Origin: Bemisia tabaci
Taxonomy: Eukaryota; Arthropoda; Insecta; Hemiptera; Aleyrodidae
DNA: 64,000 nt
Direction of reading: 5' to 3'
NCBI RefSeq assembly: GCF_918797505.1
Contig: NC_092800.1
Coordinates: 46,245,864-46,309,863, forward strand
Part shown: in pieces, positions 1 to 11,585 of the stretch
Layout: every line of letters starts with the position of its first letter
How positions within the stretch are numbered: position 1 is the first letter of the stretch
Program-made: the position numbers and the translations under genes
The notes under the pieces: generated by a model
Database searches by the model: none
What the model was told of the DNA's origin: nothing
What the model saw: only the letters and a program-made list of their open reading frames with translations

Positions 1-487
1 TAACATCTAAATCCTTAGAAAAAAATTTCATTCTAGAAAAGATTCAACGTGGTCCTTTTTCTTGCCTACAAAGAAGAGTGTAATCACGTGAGAGTGACCC
101 CAATTCCCGAGCCGGACGCTTGAAACTCGGGCATCCGTGGTGGCGCGCCGCGTCGTCGGCCACGGGGAGGGTTTTATCTTTACTGGCACACGCGGAGGAT
201 TTTTCAGCGGGCCGCCCCTTTATCTGAAATCAAATTTCAGCAGCCCTCGGCTCGACACGGATCTTGAAGACTGGAACCGCCGTAACAGCTAATAAACTCT
301 TTTATCCGCTCATTGAGCTTGCGTCTCCAGCTTCGCCCCATTACAGAGGGGATTCAGCCCTGTTGAGCAATGACCGATCAAGTCTCGTCCGCGAGACTCG
401 AGTCAAAACAAAAAGTGGTGTTTTTTCAGTCGGTGCAGTCGCGATGTTGTTTTCAAATCGGTAAAGCTTCTTTTAGGTGGCCATTAC
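1..487. other. No recognised gene; GC-rich patch
   Basis: Positions 80-250 are CpG-rich; the rest is AT-rich. A 66-codon open frame at 264-464 has no recognisable domain. I see no repeat ends before the element that starts at 488. Confidence 0.4.
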
Positions 488-780
488 CAGGGTTGCCACA
501 GTAAATGACAGGGAATTTTAAAAAGTCAGTGAAAACCGGGAAATGTCAGAGAAAATGACAAATGTCAGAGAAAATGACAAAAATGTCAGGGAAAATTTGT
601 TAAATCACCTTCATTTTCTTTCTAGAATGGGTTTGAGGTTTCGAACAACAGATGCCTGAAAACTATTTTCACTTATGCCATTCGTCACATCTTCAATTGT
701 CAGGGAATTTCATCAAAATGTGTCAGGAAAAGCAGGGAAATGTCAGGGAATTTCATTTTCTAAATTCTGTGGCAATCCTG
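488..780. mobile_element. MITE of the CAGGGTTGCCAC family, copy 1
   Basis: The ends are CAGGGTTGCCACA and its inverse TGTGGCAATCCTG. The interior is built from repeated TGTCAGGGAAAT-like words. The flanks are CATTAC and CATCAC, a possible decayed target duplication. Two related copies lie at 16681-16906 and 23402-23672; the last shares the internal segment around TTAAATCACCTTCATTT. Confidence 0.75.
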
Positions 781-1306
781 CATCACTTGGCCTCTTTTTT
801 CATATTAAAAGTACGACTTAGTTAAATATTTCCGTGTTTAAAGTTACTCTAGGTTACTCTAAGTTACTTTTTTCAGACGGATAAACCAAAAGAATCTTGG
901 TTGATCGACCAAAGCGGTTGAATTGACCGAAACTGGAGGTTTCTCCGAGACATCTGGGGTGAAAAAAATGTCTCGCTAAACCATTTTTTCCTGTTTAGGC
1001 CCTGTCAATTGACCCAATTCTCGCTCAATTACCTTTTTGGTCCATTTTCTTGAAACCTTATCTGTAAATTTACTGCCCTCTTCAGTAGTACGGCCCTAGC
1101 TATTTTCTTTTTGAAAGTGTGAGTAAGAGGACGCTTTTAAGGAATGATCGGTAAAACTGAGTAGAGGAAGGGCTTCTTCTGTGGGCCATCATTTTGGAGT
1201 CTCAGAAACTATGGCGTCAGTGTCAGCTAAAGCCAAATGACTTAGGAAGCGTGTGTAATATTTAACCTACATTCCGGATTTGATTCACTTCTGGAGTCAA
1301 TCGGAG

Positions 1307-1530
1307 CACAGTGGATCGAATCAATAGGAGAGGTAGGACACACTCAGGCAACTTTGAAAGCTTAAGTTATCGAAAAGATGAAGCAAGAAAGTTTAAACGT
1401 GGCTCCATTGGTTTTTTCATAAAATTTTCTTTCAGGAACAGCCCTCGAAATGGAATTGGTGACGAAGTAAACGTCAAAATTTGAAATTAAAAGCCAAAAA
1501 TTCCATGTCCTTTTAGCTCGTTCTACTGTG
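1307..1530 (+). mobile_element. MITE of the CACAGTGGATCGA family, copy 1
   Basis: The element starts CACAGTGGATCGAATCAATA and ends with an eroded inverse (TTCTACTGTG). The interior shares phrases such as CATTGGTTTTT and GACGAAGTAAACGTCAAAATT with the copies at 22320-22552 and 50338-50571. Confidence 0.7.
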
Positions 1531-1937
1531 CGGAGGGAGAATGGGGAACTTTAGTCGCGGGAGGATTATTATCATAGCGTGCCTTAAACTAGACTCAAGT
1601 CATCGGAGAGGAGGGATTTCGGTGATCGGTGAACGTCCGGCAGTTTTCCGATGCGTTTATCTTTAGTTGCCAAGTTGTCTGATCAAATTCTATTGTAGGG
1701 GTACAACCCACTGGAAAACCCTATGTTGCCGCAGAGAGCGGTATCTTTAGAGGTGAAATTTTTAGAATTTAAAGACCTAGTGGAGTCTACTCCAGATAAG
1801 TTTACGATCCCTTAGAGTTTGACAGGAGATCCTTCATCTTGATTATTGCTCTTGCTTTCATTACTAGGCTGAAGACAACTGATCTTTTTTTGCACTATGA
1901 AAGGTGTGTATACTTATTTGGCGTAGATTCCAACATC

Positions 1938-2550
1938 CAGGGCCGGATTTAGGTACTTGCCGCCCATAGGCCGCCTGTATTTTGCCGCCCCCTTTTCATT
2001 CATTTCAAAAATCATCAAATGAGCGTGCCGGAGGGAGAGGGATGCATAAGACGCTTTTAGTCGTGTTAGACACATTTTTTTGCGAAAACCCTGTCAACAC
2101 TAGCAGCAAAGACAAGGCCTTTCATTGATAGGAAATGAACAAAAAAACTATGGAAGAACTTCCGCCGCCGCCGCGCGCGCGCTGCCGCACTGTGTTTGGC
2201 GCAATGCGTGAAGTATTCACGCAGTCTTGTAGGGGCTATACGTTTCCCGCCGGCCGCTGCTGACCTCACTGTGTTCGACGCACTGCGCGAAGTATTCATG
2301 CAGTCTTGTAGGCGCTAATATGTGTTACATGCCGACCGCCGCGCCGAGGGCTTCTCCTATTCATCTCAAGTTCTCGTCATCATTGCTCTCTTCGCCGCGC
2401 CGCTCCCGGCCAAATTGCGTGTTTGGTTTCTCTCTTAACTCGACTAATTTTTTTCTGAATCTGATTTATTTTATACCTACATTTAAAAAAATTGCAAAAT
2501 TTGCTGCCATGGACTGCGGCCCATATGGCTATCTGCTAAATCCGGCCCTG
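1938..2550. mobile_element. Non-autonomous hAT-type element with exact 8-bp target duplication
   Basis: The terminal inverted repeats read CAGGGCCGGATTTAG and CTAAATCCGGCCCTG. The 8 bp CCAACATC occurs immediately outside both ends (1930-1937 and 2551-2558), which is the target-site signature of hAT transposases. The 613-bp interior has no transposase, so it would have been mobilised in trans. It contains two tandem copies (period about 75 bp) of a GAAGTATTCA...CTTGTAGG module near 2205-2318, which recurs elsewhere in this window. Confidence 0.85.
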
Positions 2551-2618
2551 CCAACATCTGAACGAAAGTTTCTCAGAGCGAATACTCCGTTTTTCAAAAG
2601 TATTGTTTGTGGTTGAAC

Positions 2619-2781
2619 AATTGGCATGGCGTGCTTTGCGATCTATCGATATTTCCCCATTTGAAGCCGTGGTAAATAATCGATCATTAAGGTGTTCGCT
2701 GCAAACACCCTGTTATCGATACTTTTCTGTGGGTTTAAATGGCAGATCAATCGATATATCGCAAAACACGGCACGCCACTG
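2619..2781 (+). mobile_element. Short hAT-like MITE (GGCGTGCTTTGCGAT ends), copy 1
   Basis: The ends read ATGGCGTGCTTTGCGAT and CACGGCACGCCACTG, and the interior carries TCGATATTTCCCCATTTGAA. The 8 bp GGTTGAAC flanks it on both sides (2611-2618 and 2782-2789). Related copies are at 4462, 14239 and 30827. The usual CAGTGGCG start is eroded to CAATTGGC. Confidence 0.85.
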
Positions 2782-2789
2782 GGTTGAAC

Positions 2790-4461
2790 GTGATTCTTGT
2801 GCGATTTCACCTTAAAAAGGCTGATTAGTTGGACGCATCAGTGCATCTTATTCGCGCGACTGATGCTTTATATTGTATCATACGGAGGAGATTGGTGATT
2901 TTTAAGCACGATGCGGCAACCCCGGTTCGTGACGACACGCCGAACCGCTCGGTTTCCGGTCAAAAATGACGGGATCAAGTCGAGCGTCACGGAAGGAAGC
3001 GACGGATATTGACACTTAAAACTTGGGCCCAAACTTAAACTCCACGCGGTGCATGTTCGACAGGAATGTCCCCGCGGAAAACGAAAATATTAAAGTTGAA
3101 AAGTTTTTATTGCACCGTATAAATTCGGGGAACTGCCGTGAGCGCCCGCCGATTTATTTCCCCCGCGGATCTCGGACCGACACGACTATTCCTTCTTCGG
3201 TAGCTTCATTCTCGCCCTCGTCTATTATTTTCTACACCCCCCCCCCCCCAAAAAAAAAATTGGCAGAAAAGAGCGGCATTTTACTTAAAAGTACTGCTCT
3301 CTGGAGGAATAATGCTCCTTACGGCTGTTTTGTCTGAACCTACGTTATTTTTTCCACACTTACGGCTTTCTCATTTGTCTCATTTTAATGAAAATAAGAC
3401 GAATTTTGCTGTTCTAGCTGATGAACCCAATGTAACAACCAAACTACTGAAACTTTTTGGCCCCCTTACTTTAAAAATCTGAATTTTTGTATGTGCACCC
3501 ATCTTTCATATTCTTTGTAAAGACGTTAGTAGCCTAAGATGCTGAATGTTTGTAAATAAATCTACTAACTAACTATTTCAGTGATTTCATATAAAAGAAA
3601 GGAGACGGATTTTGAAGGAAACTCGATTTCGAAACTTTGAGAGTTACGGCTCTCTTGGCTATATCACGTCAGAAATGTTGTATCATGTAACGGCACTCGC
3701 TGCAGAATGGCCGTATTACCACTCCTCCCCTGTAACATTAAACACAATTAAAACTGCGGGTTTCTAACACAACCGACCGAGAAGTTTCATCTAGAGACAC
3801 CGCAGTCTTCTTCAGTGGGATAAAAATATAAATAAAAATTGTAAAAATGTAAAACTTAGTACAGAGTTGTACCTTTCTAAAGGAAATGATTAGAGTTGTC
3901 ATGGTGTTATGAGAATATTTGATGATCCCTTGTAACGCACCTGTATCAACAACTCAAGCGTACAGGACGGTCTCGTTTTTTTATGAATGACCCCTTAGAA
4001 GATTTTTTTCTCTTCTCGCCTCTCTGTCGGGGGAAAAAAGTTCACCGCGGAGGCCCATATGTGACAGAAATAAGAGTGCGTGACCACATGCACGAAGTCC
4101 GAGTGACACAGCCGGTATTTTTAAAGCTGCACATTCGTCTTGCTGAGTAGCCTCACGTCCGAAAGTCATCTACAGGTTGATACAAAAGTCCCGCCACCAA
4201 GTATCACCTCTGTAACTTTTGTAATAAAAATTGAGGTAGAGACTTTAAATTTTGCGGGTTTCTATAGGTCGAGAGAAACAACTTTTGGGAATCCCCAAAA
4301 TTTTAAAGGGACCACACTGAAAAGGGGCAAGCACTCAAGGGGTTAAAGAGATGGCGTGGAGCTTCTGGATCACCCTGTGCGATGGGGGTACTGTTGTCCA
4401 GACTACTGCGCCTTTTTTCACTCCCTCCTTTGATAATCACAGGAACGGTCACTAATTCCTC
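2790..4461. other. No recognised gene; mixed unique sequence
   Basis: A CpG-rich patch covers roughly 2890-3200, with a poly-C/poly-A tract at 3236-3259. Positions 4236-4345 resemble 19557-19695, sharing AAATTTTGCGGGTTT-like and CTGAAAAGGGGCAAG-like phrases, so it is an old repeat. Open frames are short and show no recognisable domains. Confidence 0.4.
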
Positions 4462-4623
4462 CGGTAGCGAGGCATGAATGATCGAGTATCGATAGTTCCC
4501 CATTTGAAATTATGGTGAAGAATCGATTATTAGGGTTCGTTGCGAACACCCTATTTATCCATCCTTTTCTGCAGGTTTAAATGACAGATTAATCGATCCA
4601 TCGCAAAGCACGCCACACCACTG
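4462..4623 (+). mobile_element. Short hAT-like MITE, copy 2
   Basis: The element starts CGGTAGCGAGGC and ends CACGCCACACCACTG. It shares TTCCCCATTTGAA and GATTAATCGATC-type interior sequence with the copy at 2619. An exact 8-bp duplication AATTCCTC flanks it (4454-4461 and 4624-4631). Confidence 0.85.
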
Positions 4624-4802
4624 AATTCCTCCCGCGACGAAAATTGCACCATTCAGATGCCAGGTTGGGCAGCCCAAGACCATTTCTTTTGTTGTTCTCT
4701 TCTTAGCTCGCTTTTACAGGGAGGTCTGAGGTGAACGATCATAAAATTCAAAAGGATTTTCACTAATCTCGGGCAAAAGGTTGTGCGTAAAAGAAACGAG
4801 GG

Positions 4803-4905
4803 ATTGAGTTTGCCTGCATTTTGGGGGCTATGCAATTTGATCGACTCAGGAGTCGAAATAGTTGTATCACCTGCTGTTGTTTCACCAGTGCCGATGCGGC
4901 GATGA
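4803..4905. repeat. Dispersed repeat containing GAAATAGTTGTATCACC
   Basis: About 70 bp from GAGTTTGCCTGCATT to GTATCACCTGCT closely match 21843-21913, with looser matches in the 310-bp tandem array near 15340 and at 44840. It may be a short interspersed element; the GAGTTCAAAT-like core is only loosely B-box-like. Confidence 0.5.
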
Positions 4906-5630
4906 AAGGGGTCTGAAAGCAGTATCGGAAGGAAGCTTAAGGCATCAGTAGTCGTCCTTTTAACGGTTTTCTTCCAAAGGAGGCCTCATATCGTGTCCGT
5001 CGTGATTAAGGAAGGTTTAAGAGTACCCTCAAAGTTAGCATCAAAATTCGTAAAATTTGTCCAAGCCGAGAGTAAAAGTCACGAAAACATCCTTGGAACT
5101 GGATCTTTAAGGGGACGAAAATGATTTCCCTCTTCTGAAAAATACTAAGTCAGCCTAAAGACACAAGACATCGTCCAATTTCCTCTCATTTTAGCGGCTC
5201 TGGTGCTTGCACTAGAGCTGCTATTCCGGACGGTCCCAGCTGGGGAGTATCAATGCAGCATGTTACATTGTAGAGACCGCGCGTTGGTTAATGGGAATCG
5301 GCGCCATTTTCGGCTATGTTCCTTGTCATGACTTTATTTTATTGCATACTGTTTTATTGTTAGTCAATGTTATGTTGTGTATTGTATTTTTGGAATCATG
5401 GTGATACAGTCAACAATTCAAAACTTGTCTGTGCTTTAATCTCGTGATGGAAAAAATGTACTTTACGTTCAAAATTTGAAAATTTGAATTTTAAAGTTTT
5501 CGCGGTTAAGGAAGCTTTAACTACTGGGTTGGAGCTTCCTAGTTATATACTCGATATCAGCTGATAGCAAACAAAGGTTACCAAGGAAACCGTAAACGTC
5601 TAATGCCGTCTGCCCACGTAGCAAATGGGA

Positions 5631-6252
5631 GGCGAAAATGGAAGTCATCAGTGCATCGTTGAGTGTTGACGCCCGATCTCATTTTCAGACATGTTCACAC
5701 GTTTTGCTTGCAAAGAAAAAAGGCGGCAAATCAATTTTTATTATTGGACCAATGAGTGTTCTCCAATTTGAGTTTGTAAACATCGTGGTTTCTAGGTTAG
5801 GTTTTTGGCTGTGTGATAAATGATATTATGCCGTCTTTGATTTTGTTAAAATGACTCGATATATGTTATTTGATAAACGATTGGAGTTTTGATAAAGTAA
5901 GTTGATTTGAATTAAAAATTGTGTCCTTAAAAAATGGATGATGAGGTGATTTGGTTAACATGGGCATTTGTGGTACTTGCGGCGTATTGGGAGTTTGTAT
6001 GGAAACGACGTGGCAGTAGTCCACACTTTTTACAAGAAACTATTTTGTACAAAGTTCTGTACAAATTTTACACTATTAATACAGTAATATAATACAAAAA
6101 AATTATGTACTTTATCACAACTCACATAGCTTCAAAACAAGATAGAAAATGATGGATGCTCAGCCCCGACACATCGATGATCGCGAAATTTGCGCGGCCC
6201 GCGCAATTTTCACGTTCAACACTCACCGATGCACTGATGACTGAAATTTTGC
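5631..6252. repeat. Inverted repeat pair about 540 bp apart
   Basis: Positions 5631-5670 (GTCATCAGTGCATCG core) are matched in inverse by 6212-6252 (CGATGCACTGATGAC core), roughly 40 bp each. The interior is AT-rich with no recognised protein. It could be an old transposon with subterminal inverted repeats. Confidence 0.55.
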
Positions 6253-6508
6253 CAACATGCTTTTCAATTCAGTCTACAACATTTCATTCCGACGTGGCAA
6301 TAATGATTTATAATGCCCCTAATCCATTAAAATGAATTACAATAGTAATGCCGCATTATAATGTCGTATTATACATCGCAACGATTCATGTCCTACTGAT
6401 TATTGATTATTGTAAGATGAATTCTGTTTTCTCTGATTGTATGTTTCATACGTGCGAAGCAAGTACGGGTCACTAGAAACGTGGTTCGTACGGGTGGCTG
6501 ATGAAATT

Positions 6509-6585
6509 GATCTTCGAATACCTTTTGATGAGCTAGGGAAATGGAACCATCTGCATCTCATGGACAATAAATAGTTGCCGTAATT
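6509..6585 (+). pseudogene. Mariner-type transposase fragment, plus-strand copy
   Basis: Translated on the plus strand this gives DLRIPFDELG before drifting out of frame. Positions 6509-6565 match the inverse of 6774-6831, which encodes the same part of a mariner transposase N-terminal DNA-binding region (DLRITFDELE). The fragment ends in a stop near 6575. Confidence 0.55.
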
Positions 6586-6615
6586 AAGGTCATCCCGTGA
6601 TTAAGGTGCCGTGAT

Positions 6616-6885
6616 TTAAGTCATAAATTCTTCATCTAATTCTTGATTCATCTCCAAAATGTCTGCTAAAGCTTTCATGCGCTTCTCCTTGTATGCATGA
6701 ATGAGCAAATTGGGTATCGAACAAGCGGACACTTTTTGAAAATTTAGATGATTCTGGACAATATCGTACAGAAGTCCACGAGCTGCAGATAGAACCATTA
6801 CCTCTAGCTCATCAAAAGTTATTCGAAGATCATTCAACAACCTCTTTGACAAGTTGCAAAAACTTTTCGTTAACAATAGTGTCAC
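6616..6885 (-). pseudogene. Mariner/SETMAR-like transposase N-terminal fragment
   Basis: The 89-codon open frame contains the order of motifs typical of the helix-turn-helix half of mariner transposases: a DLRITFDELE segment, a GLLYDIVQNHLNFQKVSA segment (compare the family pattern ...I.HE.LG..KVSAR), then IPNLL followed by KEKRMKALADILE and DEEFMT just before where the first catalytic Asp block would begin. The frame stops there, so the catalytic DD34D domain is missing and this is a dead fragment. An inverted partial copy of its 5' part lies at 6509-6565, implying two insertions or an internal rearrangement. The family assignment rests on motif order alone. Confidence 0.65.
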
Positions 6886-7620
6886 ACGGTACTAGGAATA
6901 TTTACTATTTAACGAACCTTATATTTCCCTGGCTCAGTCCTAAATTATAGAAGTATGCGTTACTTTTCCAACAATCCAAAAAAACAATTATACAAAAAAC
7001 CAATACCTACACTTTCAGATATAAAAATGCAAATTTTTTGCAGCCTCGCTAAACGACTTATCAACCAGAGATTTTTTAGGAAGCGGACCTCCAAAGAGCT
7101 TTCAAAATTAAAAGTATACAACAAGTGATAATGCCATGTATTCGCCATATCAAAGCCCAATACACATTTATACACCGGCTACGTAAATCTGCTAAGTTAC
7201 AAAACATGAATCGACAGTTGTCGGATTGTACATCAATGACAAAATGTGTCTAGGCCATCATTCTTGACTACAACTACTGCCCCCAGAGCCGCTCTCCGAC
7301 GCCAATGCGTTGGAGCTTCCTGCTTGTTTTATATTCTTAACAGGAAACTGAGTAACATTCAGACCTATAATTTTGTGGAAAAATTCAATTTCCAGTCTTG
7401 AAAAATTCCCAAAAATTTTCAATGCATCATCCTCTTTAGTTTGCTGTTAAGAATTAGTTCAACATGGGAGAAAATTAGGCAGAGTAACCTGCAGTTATGC
7501 TGATTTTGCCCAATTCCGTCCCAACGTGCAACCCTGAGTGATTTCAAGGCAGGGGGGTAAGCTTGGAAAGCTGAAAGTCATGAATGGTGAATTGTGCTTT
7601 GCGAATCGATTGATCAGATC
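6886..7620. other. No recognised gene
   Basis: This is AT-rich sequence without clear repeat ends. A 71-codon minus-strand frame (6960-7175) has no recognisable domain. Confidence 0.4.
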
Positions 7621-7723
7621 TGTCATTTTAAGGGCGTAACTATAATCTGCGATGAACCCTGGGCTCCATACAATTCAATGCTTTTCAAGGCTCATCTCAA
7701 TGTGTAGTTACGCCCTTATGTCA
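7621..7723. mobile_element. Short hairpin MITE (AAGGGCGTAAC ends), copy 1
   Basis: The ends AAGGGCGTAACTA and TAGTTACGCCCTTA are inverse to each other, and a GGCTCAT core lies between. A related element lies at 18896-19008 and a half copy at 46878-46935. Confidence 0.65.
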
Positions 7724-7845
7724 GCCAAGCGACGATTTGAACGTAAGGGAAAGGATCGATTGTCAGCGTTTGCACCGAAGATCTGAGTAATCGATTCTAT
7801 ACGTGTCTCTAAATGGTTAATATCCATGCACTTGGCCACTGGATG

Positions 7846-8098
7846 CTGCCGTGCTAAGGAAGAACGTCGTATGAACATTCGAGAGTTGCCAAATTTCCTT
7901 CGATAAAATGTTTATTTTTTAAGAAAGCTGTGGATATTTGTCCTTGGAATTTTCAGAAAATTTAGGTGAAATTGCGAACAAAATTACTTAAAAAATTGGA
8001 GGGAAAACGTTTACAAATTTTACCGGAAATGCATGAATTATCAAAAGAAATTTGGCAACACCTGAAGGTTCATACGTTGTTTTTCCTTAGGACGGCAG
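7846..8098 (+). mobile_element. CTGCCGTGC-end MITE, copy 1
   Basis: Length 253 bp. The left end is CTGCCGTGCTAAGGAAGAAC and the right end is its inverse with one change (GGACGGCAG). Inside the ends are TTCGAGAGTTGCCAAATTTCC on the left and TTTGGCAACACCTGAAGG on the right. The family has about twelve near-complete copies in this window. Confidence 0.85.
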
Positions 8099-8220
8099 CA
8101 CTGAATGCCTCCGGCAGGAATCACGCGACGCCTGAGACGTCATCACGACGTCCACGTCGAGTCCGCCGTCCTCTTGTTCTCGACACGTGACTTAAATTTT
8201 TTCGTTTAATTAAATTTGGC

Positions 8221-8266
8221 AATAACTGATGTGGCTTGGTTCCTTTCTGTTTAACGCAGTCCAAAT
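8221..8266. mobile_element. Terminal fragment of the AACCAAGCCACATCAG family
   Basis: The segment GCAATAACTGATGTGGCTTGGTTCC...TTTAACGCAG matches the right end of the full element at 35235-35482. Confidence 0.65.
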
Positions 8267-8725
8267 CATCCAGATTCTTCCAACTTTCCTACGTTAAAAG
8301 TGGTAATTTTTCAGCCACTTGGCACCGTCATGGCGCTTGCACGAGTTTTAATCATTTACCACGCCAATAAATCTCGATGCCGCTGCCCTGGCCGAATTTC
8401 TCCCACATCGTTGCCGAGCTGCATCAACCCACGCAAGAAAAAAAATTAATATTGATTTAATACCTTGGGTCTTTGTTTTCCAGACGGAAGAAATCAACTT
8501 TTTTACTGCTTTTGCAGCAGACCAAAAATGCTTCATAGCTGCGAGGAACGCATGAAATCAAAGACGCGGGCGTTACACATCATATATATATTTAAATCTT
8601 TATTGTAAAATAAATTACAGAAGGGGGGCACCGTCCTCTGACATTACATCCCCAATGAATTCATTTACAAAGACTTTACATTTTGGTACTTGAAAACTAA
8701 TTGATCAAACAAAATTCGGTCAATA

Positions 8726-10057
8726 AAAGAGCTTGATGCAAAAACGGCTTTTTTCGCCCCCCCCTCTGGAAGTTCTTCAGACTTTGTCTATTGATTACTC
8801 ATACTTGAGCGCTTCTTTTCCCAAATTTTCAGACCCCCAAAAAATTTTGGGGGGGAGCTAGGGGGGGTGGAAGTCAAAACCTGTGAACCTCGATATCTCT
8901 TGAACGAAGAAAGATATCGAGGTCCGGTTTGGACGAAAAATCGTCTAAAATTGCATACTTTAAGATTCTAAAGGTCGAAATCCCGATATCACATTTTTAA
9001 GTCAACATATGTGCTTTTTTCCAGTTTTTAGGTCTAGAAAATTTCTTTTAAACGAAAAATTTACAAAGATCTCAATTTTTTATTTGAACCAAAACCAGTT
9101 TTTTAAATTGTTCGTCTTTTTCCGCATCCAACGAGTGGTCCATTAAGCTGGGGAACCAAACGGTTCCGGAGTTATGATCGATTGAAGTTTCCGCTCAACG
9201 CGCGCCGACCGATTTTCGCGCGCAAAAAAGTCGGATTTGACTGTTATTAGATCAGATTGAATGTTCAAACTGAGCAAAATGCTTTATTAGGGACTCTTGA
9301 GGGTCGCTGAGTTCAGAAATTACAGATACTTCCAAATAATTTACGTTTTTAAAATTACAGCTCCGCAGCGCTATTTTAGAGGCCCACTGAGCGCCGACCG
9401 GCCGCTCAGTGGTCCTGTCCGAAGCTGCAATTTTAAAAACGTGAATTTTTTGGAAGTATCGTAATTTCTGAACTCAGCGACCCTCAAGAGTCCCTAATAA
9501 AGCATTTTGCTCAGTTTGAACATTCAATCTGATCTAATAACAGTCAAATCCGACTTTTTTGCGCGCGAAAATCGGTCGGCGCGCGTTGAGCGGAAACTTC
9601 AATCGATCATAACTCCGGAACCGTTTGGTTCCCCAGCTTAATGGACCACTCGTTGGATGCGGAAAAAGACGAACAATTTAAAAAACTGGTTTTGGTTCAA
9701 ATAAAAAATTGAGATCTTTGTAAATTTTTCGTTTAAAAGAAATTTTCTAGACCTAAAAACTGGAAAAAAGCACATATGTTGACTTAAAAATGTGATATCG
9801 GGATTTCGACCTTTAGAATCTTAAAGTATGCAATTTTAGACGATTTTTCGTCCAAACCGGACCTCGATATCTTTCTTCGTTCAAGAGATATCGAGGTTCA
9901 CAGGTTTTGACTTCCACCCCCCCTAGCTCCCCCCCAAAATTTTTTGGGGGTCTGAAAATTTGGGAAAAGAAGCGCTCAAGTATGAGTAATCAATAGACAA
10001 AGTCTGAAGAACTTCCAGAGGGGGGGCGAAAAAAGCCGTTTTTGCATCAAGCTCTTT
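8726..10057. repeat. 1.33-kb nearly perfect palindrome (foldback element)
   Basis: The left arm starts AAAGAGCTTGATGC and the right arm ends GCATCAAGCTCTTT. Arms of about 640 bp are complementary over almost their whole length; the differences I can see are a C-run of 8 versus 7 near the tips and a handful of changes in the central 70 bp around the CCACTGAGCG/CGCTCAGTGG core. Each arm also holds a small nested hairpin (ACCTCGATATCT...AGATATCGAGGT). There is no protein-coding frame. A recent insertion or ongoing gene conversion would keep the arms so alike. If transcribed it would form a very long double-stranded hairpin. Confidence 0.9.
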
Positions 10058-11018
10058 ACACATGACATTCATCATCTATGTAGGTACACGAAGTTCGTGC
10101 TAAGAATTAATATTGAACTGTTTAAGCTACTTGTTACTGGCCTCAGGGCATCGAAAGTCCGAGTGATTCTGACCCTGGATCCCTCGAGGGTACGGGGGGG
10201 GGGGGGGGGGCTGGAGCATGGAAGAATAATCGTTTTCTTCTCGGCCGACTGGACCCTGAGTCAGATTTTCTAATCTCTTGGCCCGCTCCACCGCGCGACG
10301 GGCCTTTCGACGCTTTTCCAACTTTTCCGATAAATAGGAGCCAAACACCGCCGGGGAGGGACGAGGGGGGGGGGGGGGACGCGTAATATTTATTGAAATC
10401 CCCCGATAGGAGATTATACAGTTGAATTGATCGGAAAAAATTGCCCACGAGTTTACGCGTAATCTTTTCCTTATTGCCGCATCCACACGTCCACCCACTG
10501 CAGCGAGGATGATGCCAAATTGCATCGGAAAATACTGATAAGCTTCTGAATATTAATTAAAGATCAGAGACTATAGAGACACTGGAAAAAGTGAGTGTCT
10601 TCAGCTTGACGATTCTGAAATTGGCAGCCACGAGTTTATTTATTATTTTTTTTTTTTTTAATGCTTGATGCAAGGGGAATTTCTCTAGAGTATCCACATG
10701 GGGAGAGTACAGACACAGCGACATATGGAGCTCCTATGGCCCAGAGGGCAGCCAACCTTCCAACACGAAAAATTGCCAAACCAAGATGGCCAAGCATGTT
10801 TATAAATGAGCGTTTTCCCGCAAAAAAGAGTAAAATGCAAATCTCTCTATCTCTCTACATCGAGAAAAAAGCATGCTGACTCAAGACACTTCTACTTCTT
10901 TCTTCTTGTTTCTTATGCAGCTTTCTAGAGCACACCCCATCTTTCCCACTCGTCTAAAGTTCCGTTCGGCAGAAATACATCCAATTACTAAACTCTTTGC
11001 TTAAGAGTCATCATTCAG

Positions 11019-11090
11019 CGAACCTGAGCGTTGACTCCCGAAAATAACGTTTACGATTTTGAGAAGATAGCAGTGTGAGGTCTCTAACTA
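11019..11090. repeat. Dispersed repeat ending in a GTCTCTAA motif
   Basis: The order GAGCGTTGACTCCCGAAA...GATAGCAGTGTGAGGTCTCTAAC is shared with 41845-41915, and the last half with 31254-31278. It abuts other elements at two of the three sites. Confidence 0.55.
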
Positions 11091-11547
11091 GGGTGGCATG
11101 TAACGAAAGAAAGAAATGAAAGATTGGACATTTAATGTCACGAGGCTGTAAAAAATTCCATATTTTTCAGGGCCTAGAGTATGCAACCCGCACTCAAGCA
11201 TACGCAAATAGAAGAAAATCACCATTTTTAAATATTGCGAAACATGAAAAGGAACCGATATTCTTCAATATCTTTCTCACATTTCTGAAATTTCATGAGA
11301 TATTTCACGTGTTTAAAGATTTTATTCTCCATGAAATTTTTGCCACCCTGTTTCTAACAATATGATATTTTATCCCTGTTATATTCTCGAATTTCTCAAG
11401 TTTTATAACAAAATACGGCAACAGAGGGCGCGCGTGTGCCTTGATTAATGGGGGCTAATCGACTAGGTCAAACAAAACGACAGCCGCGCAGACGCGGTCG
11501 TCATCTTCCTTGGATTAGTAAGCGAATACAAAGCTACATCCTTTCGT

Positions 11548-11585
11548 CTCATCTTCTTCTTCTTCTTCTTCTTCTTCTTCTTCTT
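11548..11585. repeat. (TTC)n microsatellite
   Basis: About a dozen uninterrupted CTT/TTC units. Confidence 0.9.

Noticed and set aside
1735..1775. An AGAGGTGAAATTTTTAGA string reminiscent of small-subunit rRNA
   Set aside because: The similarity is limited to one short string; the flanking sequence does not continue as rRNA.
10127..10525. 132- and 101-codon minus-strand frames rich in proline
   Set aside because: They run through G-runs that translate as poly-Pro; low-complexity artefact.
11063..11090. GATAGCAGTGTGAGGTCTCTAAC considered as a conserved regulatory site
   Set aside because: It recurs with flanking sequence at 41885 and 31254, so it is part of a dispersed repeat.
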